Below, piece after piece: positions 5,765 to 6,368 of a stretch of DNA of 6,368 nucleotides. The notes beneath the pieces are model-generated. The model was not told where the DNA came from. It did not search any database and saw only the letters and a program-made list of their open reading frames with translations. Origin of the DNA: Verrucomicrobiota bacterium (GTDB lineage Bacteria; Verrucomicrobiota; Kiritimatiellia; JAAZAB01); contig JAHIMN010000248.1 of NCBI GenBank assembly GCA_018896395.1, forward strand, positions 1 to 6,368, in the 5' to 3' direction. Position numbers and translations under genes: made by a program. Numbering within the stretch: position 1 is the first letter of the stretch; each line of letters opens with the position of its first letter.

Positions 5765-5805
5765 GCCCTACGGAGGCCATCGTAGGGCCTCAGCTTGCTG
5801 AGGCC
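5765..5805. repeat. Two overlapping, mutually exclusive hairpins
   Basis: Hairpin A has GCCCTACG (5765-5772) pairing with CGTAGGGC (5781-5788) around an 8-base loop. Hairpin B has GGCCTCAGC (5786-5794) pairing with GCTGAGGCC (5797-5805) around TT. The arms share 5786-5788, so both cannot form fully at once. GAGGCCAT occurs twice (5773-5780 and 5800-5807), so GGCCTC at 5786-5791 has two possible GAGGCC partners. No T-run follows on either strand. It may be an attenuator-like switch at the end of the lpxD transcript or a dispersed palindromic repeat. Confidence 0.7.
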
Positions 5806-5849
5806 ATTATAGCGCAGCTACAATATACGCGCACGTAAGAGGGTTTAAT

Positions 5850-6368
5850 TTACGCGTGCGGGACTGGCGGCGCCACCGGGTTAGGTTCCGGCTTGGCCTG
5901 CTCCAGTTTTTCCAGGCGCTTGTCCATTGCCATCATTTTGTCCTTAAGCTCCGGCAGGCGCATCAGGTGGGCGTGCATTTTGGTGAACTTTTCGTATGGC
6001 ATGGCCGGTGATCCGAGGACAAACGTGCCCGAGGGGATATCCTTGGTCACGCCGGCCTGCGCCGCCACGATGATATCCGAACCAATTACCAGGTGGCCGA
6101 CGATACCGACCTGGCCGGCGATGATCGTCCGTTCGCCGATCATCGTACTGCCGGAAATGCCGGCCTGGGCAACGATCACGCAGTTGTCGCCAATAATTAC
6201 ATTGTGGGCAATCTGGATCAGGTTGTCCATTTTAACACCGTTGCCGATACGCGTCTGGCCGAACCGGGCGCGGTCAATGGTGACATTGGCGCCGATTTCA
6301 ACGTCATTGCCGATCACGACGATGCCGATCTGGGGGATTTTCCTGCGGACCGCGCCTTCCTGCACGTA
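5850..6368 (-). CDS. lpxD: UDP-3-O-acylglucosamine N-acyltransferase, C-terminal half (partial)
   Basis: LpxD adds the N-linked hydroxyacyl chain from acyl-ACP to UDP-3-O-acylglucosamine, the third step of lipid A synthesis, in the cytoplasm. The visible 172 codons are a left-handed beta-helix of hexapeptide repeats (IGNDVEIGANVTIDR, IGNGVKMDN, IGERTIIAGQVGIVGHLVIG). KIPQIG and QIAHNVIIGDN are LpxD signatures, and the His of IAHNV (codon 6206-6204) matches catalytic His239 of E. coli LpxD. The C-terminal end VTKDIPSGTFVLGSPAMPYE, a helical stretch and a Pro-rich tail ending PPVPHA are of the non-enteric type. The family is about 340 residues, so the N-terminal half lies beyond the right edge. 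The frame stays open to the edge (Tyr codon 6368-6366), so the Met at 6365 is internal and not the start. Confidence 0.97.
   Translation of the reverse strand, partial: YVQEGAVRRKIPQIGIVVIGNDVEIGANVTIDRARFGQTRIGNGVKMDNLIQIAHNVIIGDNCVIVAQAGISGSTMIGERTIIAGQVGIVGHLVIGSDIIVAAQAGVTKDIPSGTFVLGSPAMPYEKFTKMHAHLMRLPELKDKMMAMDKRLEKLEQAKPEPNPVAPPVPHA

Larger units (their letters stand above)
5605..5849. other. Stem-loop-rich gap between lpxD and the TPR gene
   Basis: This 245-bp gap separates two minus-strand genes. It holds at least five inverted repeats, at 5606-5639, 5715-5733, 5744-5763, 5765-5788 and 5786-5805, plus the small possible ORF at 5603-5755. It is the likely place for a TPR-operon promoter and leader, but no clear promoter elements stand out. 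Confidence 0.6.

Noticed and set aside
5765..5805. Rho-independent terminator
   Set aside because: The stems are strong but no T-run follows on either strand.
6363..6365. ATG as the start of lpxD
   Set aside because: The frame is open to the window edge, and the protein there is already in the middle of the LpxD beta-helix domain.

Overview
All the convincing genes in this window lie on the minus strand. Read in transcription order (high to low coordinates) they are: the C-terminal half of lpxD (runs off the right edge), a long exported TPR-repeat protein, exbB, exbD, a short TonB-like protein, and the N-terminal half of hisD (runs off the left edge). LpxD means a lipid A-bearing, Gram-negative cell envelope. 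The moderately GC-rich composition, the type of LpxD, the coupling of a long TPR protein to ExbB/ExbD/TonB, and the palindromic intergenic repeats suggest an uncultivated PVC-type bacterium (Verrucomicrobiota, Kiritimatiellota or Lentisphaerota). That placement is inference and no marker gene in the window settles it.

Layout. 1-710 is partial hisD (histidine biosynthesis). 711-934 is a gap holding a large imperfect inverted repeat. 935-1666 (TonB-like), 1663-2121 (exbD) and 2118-2894 (exbB) form a tight translationally coupled unit: each junction is a 4-base ATGA overlap, and each gene has a recognisable Shine-Dalgarno sequence. 2895-3036 is a gap with a second copy of the same repeat family. 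3037-5604 is the TPR protein. 5605-5849 is a gap unusually dense in stem-loops, and it may hold a tiny plus-strand ORF. 5850-6368 is partial lpxD.

How the genes fit together. ExbB and ExbD normally form an inner-membrane proton-driven motor that energises a TonB-type protein reaching across the periplasm. The TPR protein has a signal peptide and is probably a periplasmic scaffold, as CpoB/YbgF and BamD-like TPR proteins are beside Tol-Pal and the outer-membrane machinery. The most interesting point is that both acidic residues normally central to proton use are neutral here. The transmembrane Asp of ExbD is Asn33, and the TM3 Glu of ExbB is Gln154, while the two channel threonines of ExbB are kept. 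This may be a divergent motor that uses another ion or mechanism, or one that is regulatory or structural. The DNA encoding the tail of ExbB also looks built from repeat sequence.

No RNA genes, CRISPR arrays, insertion sequences or rho-independent terminators with a T-run were found.
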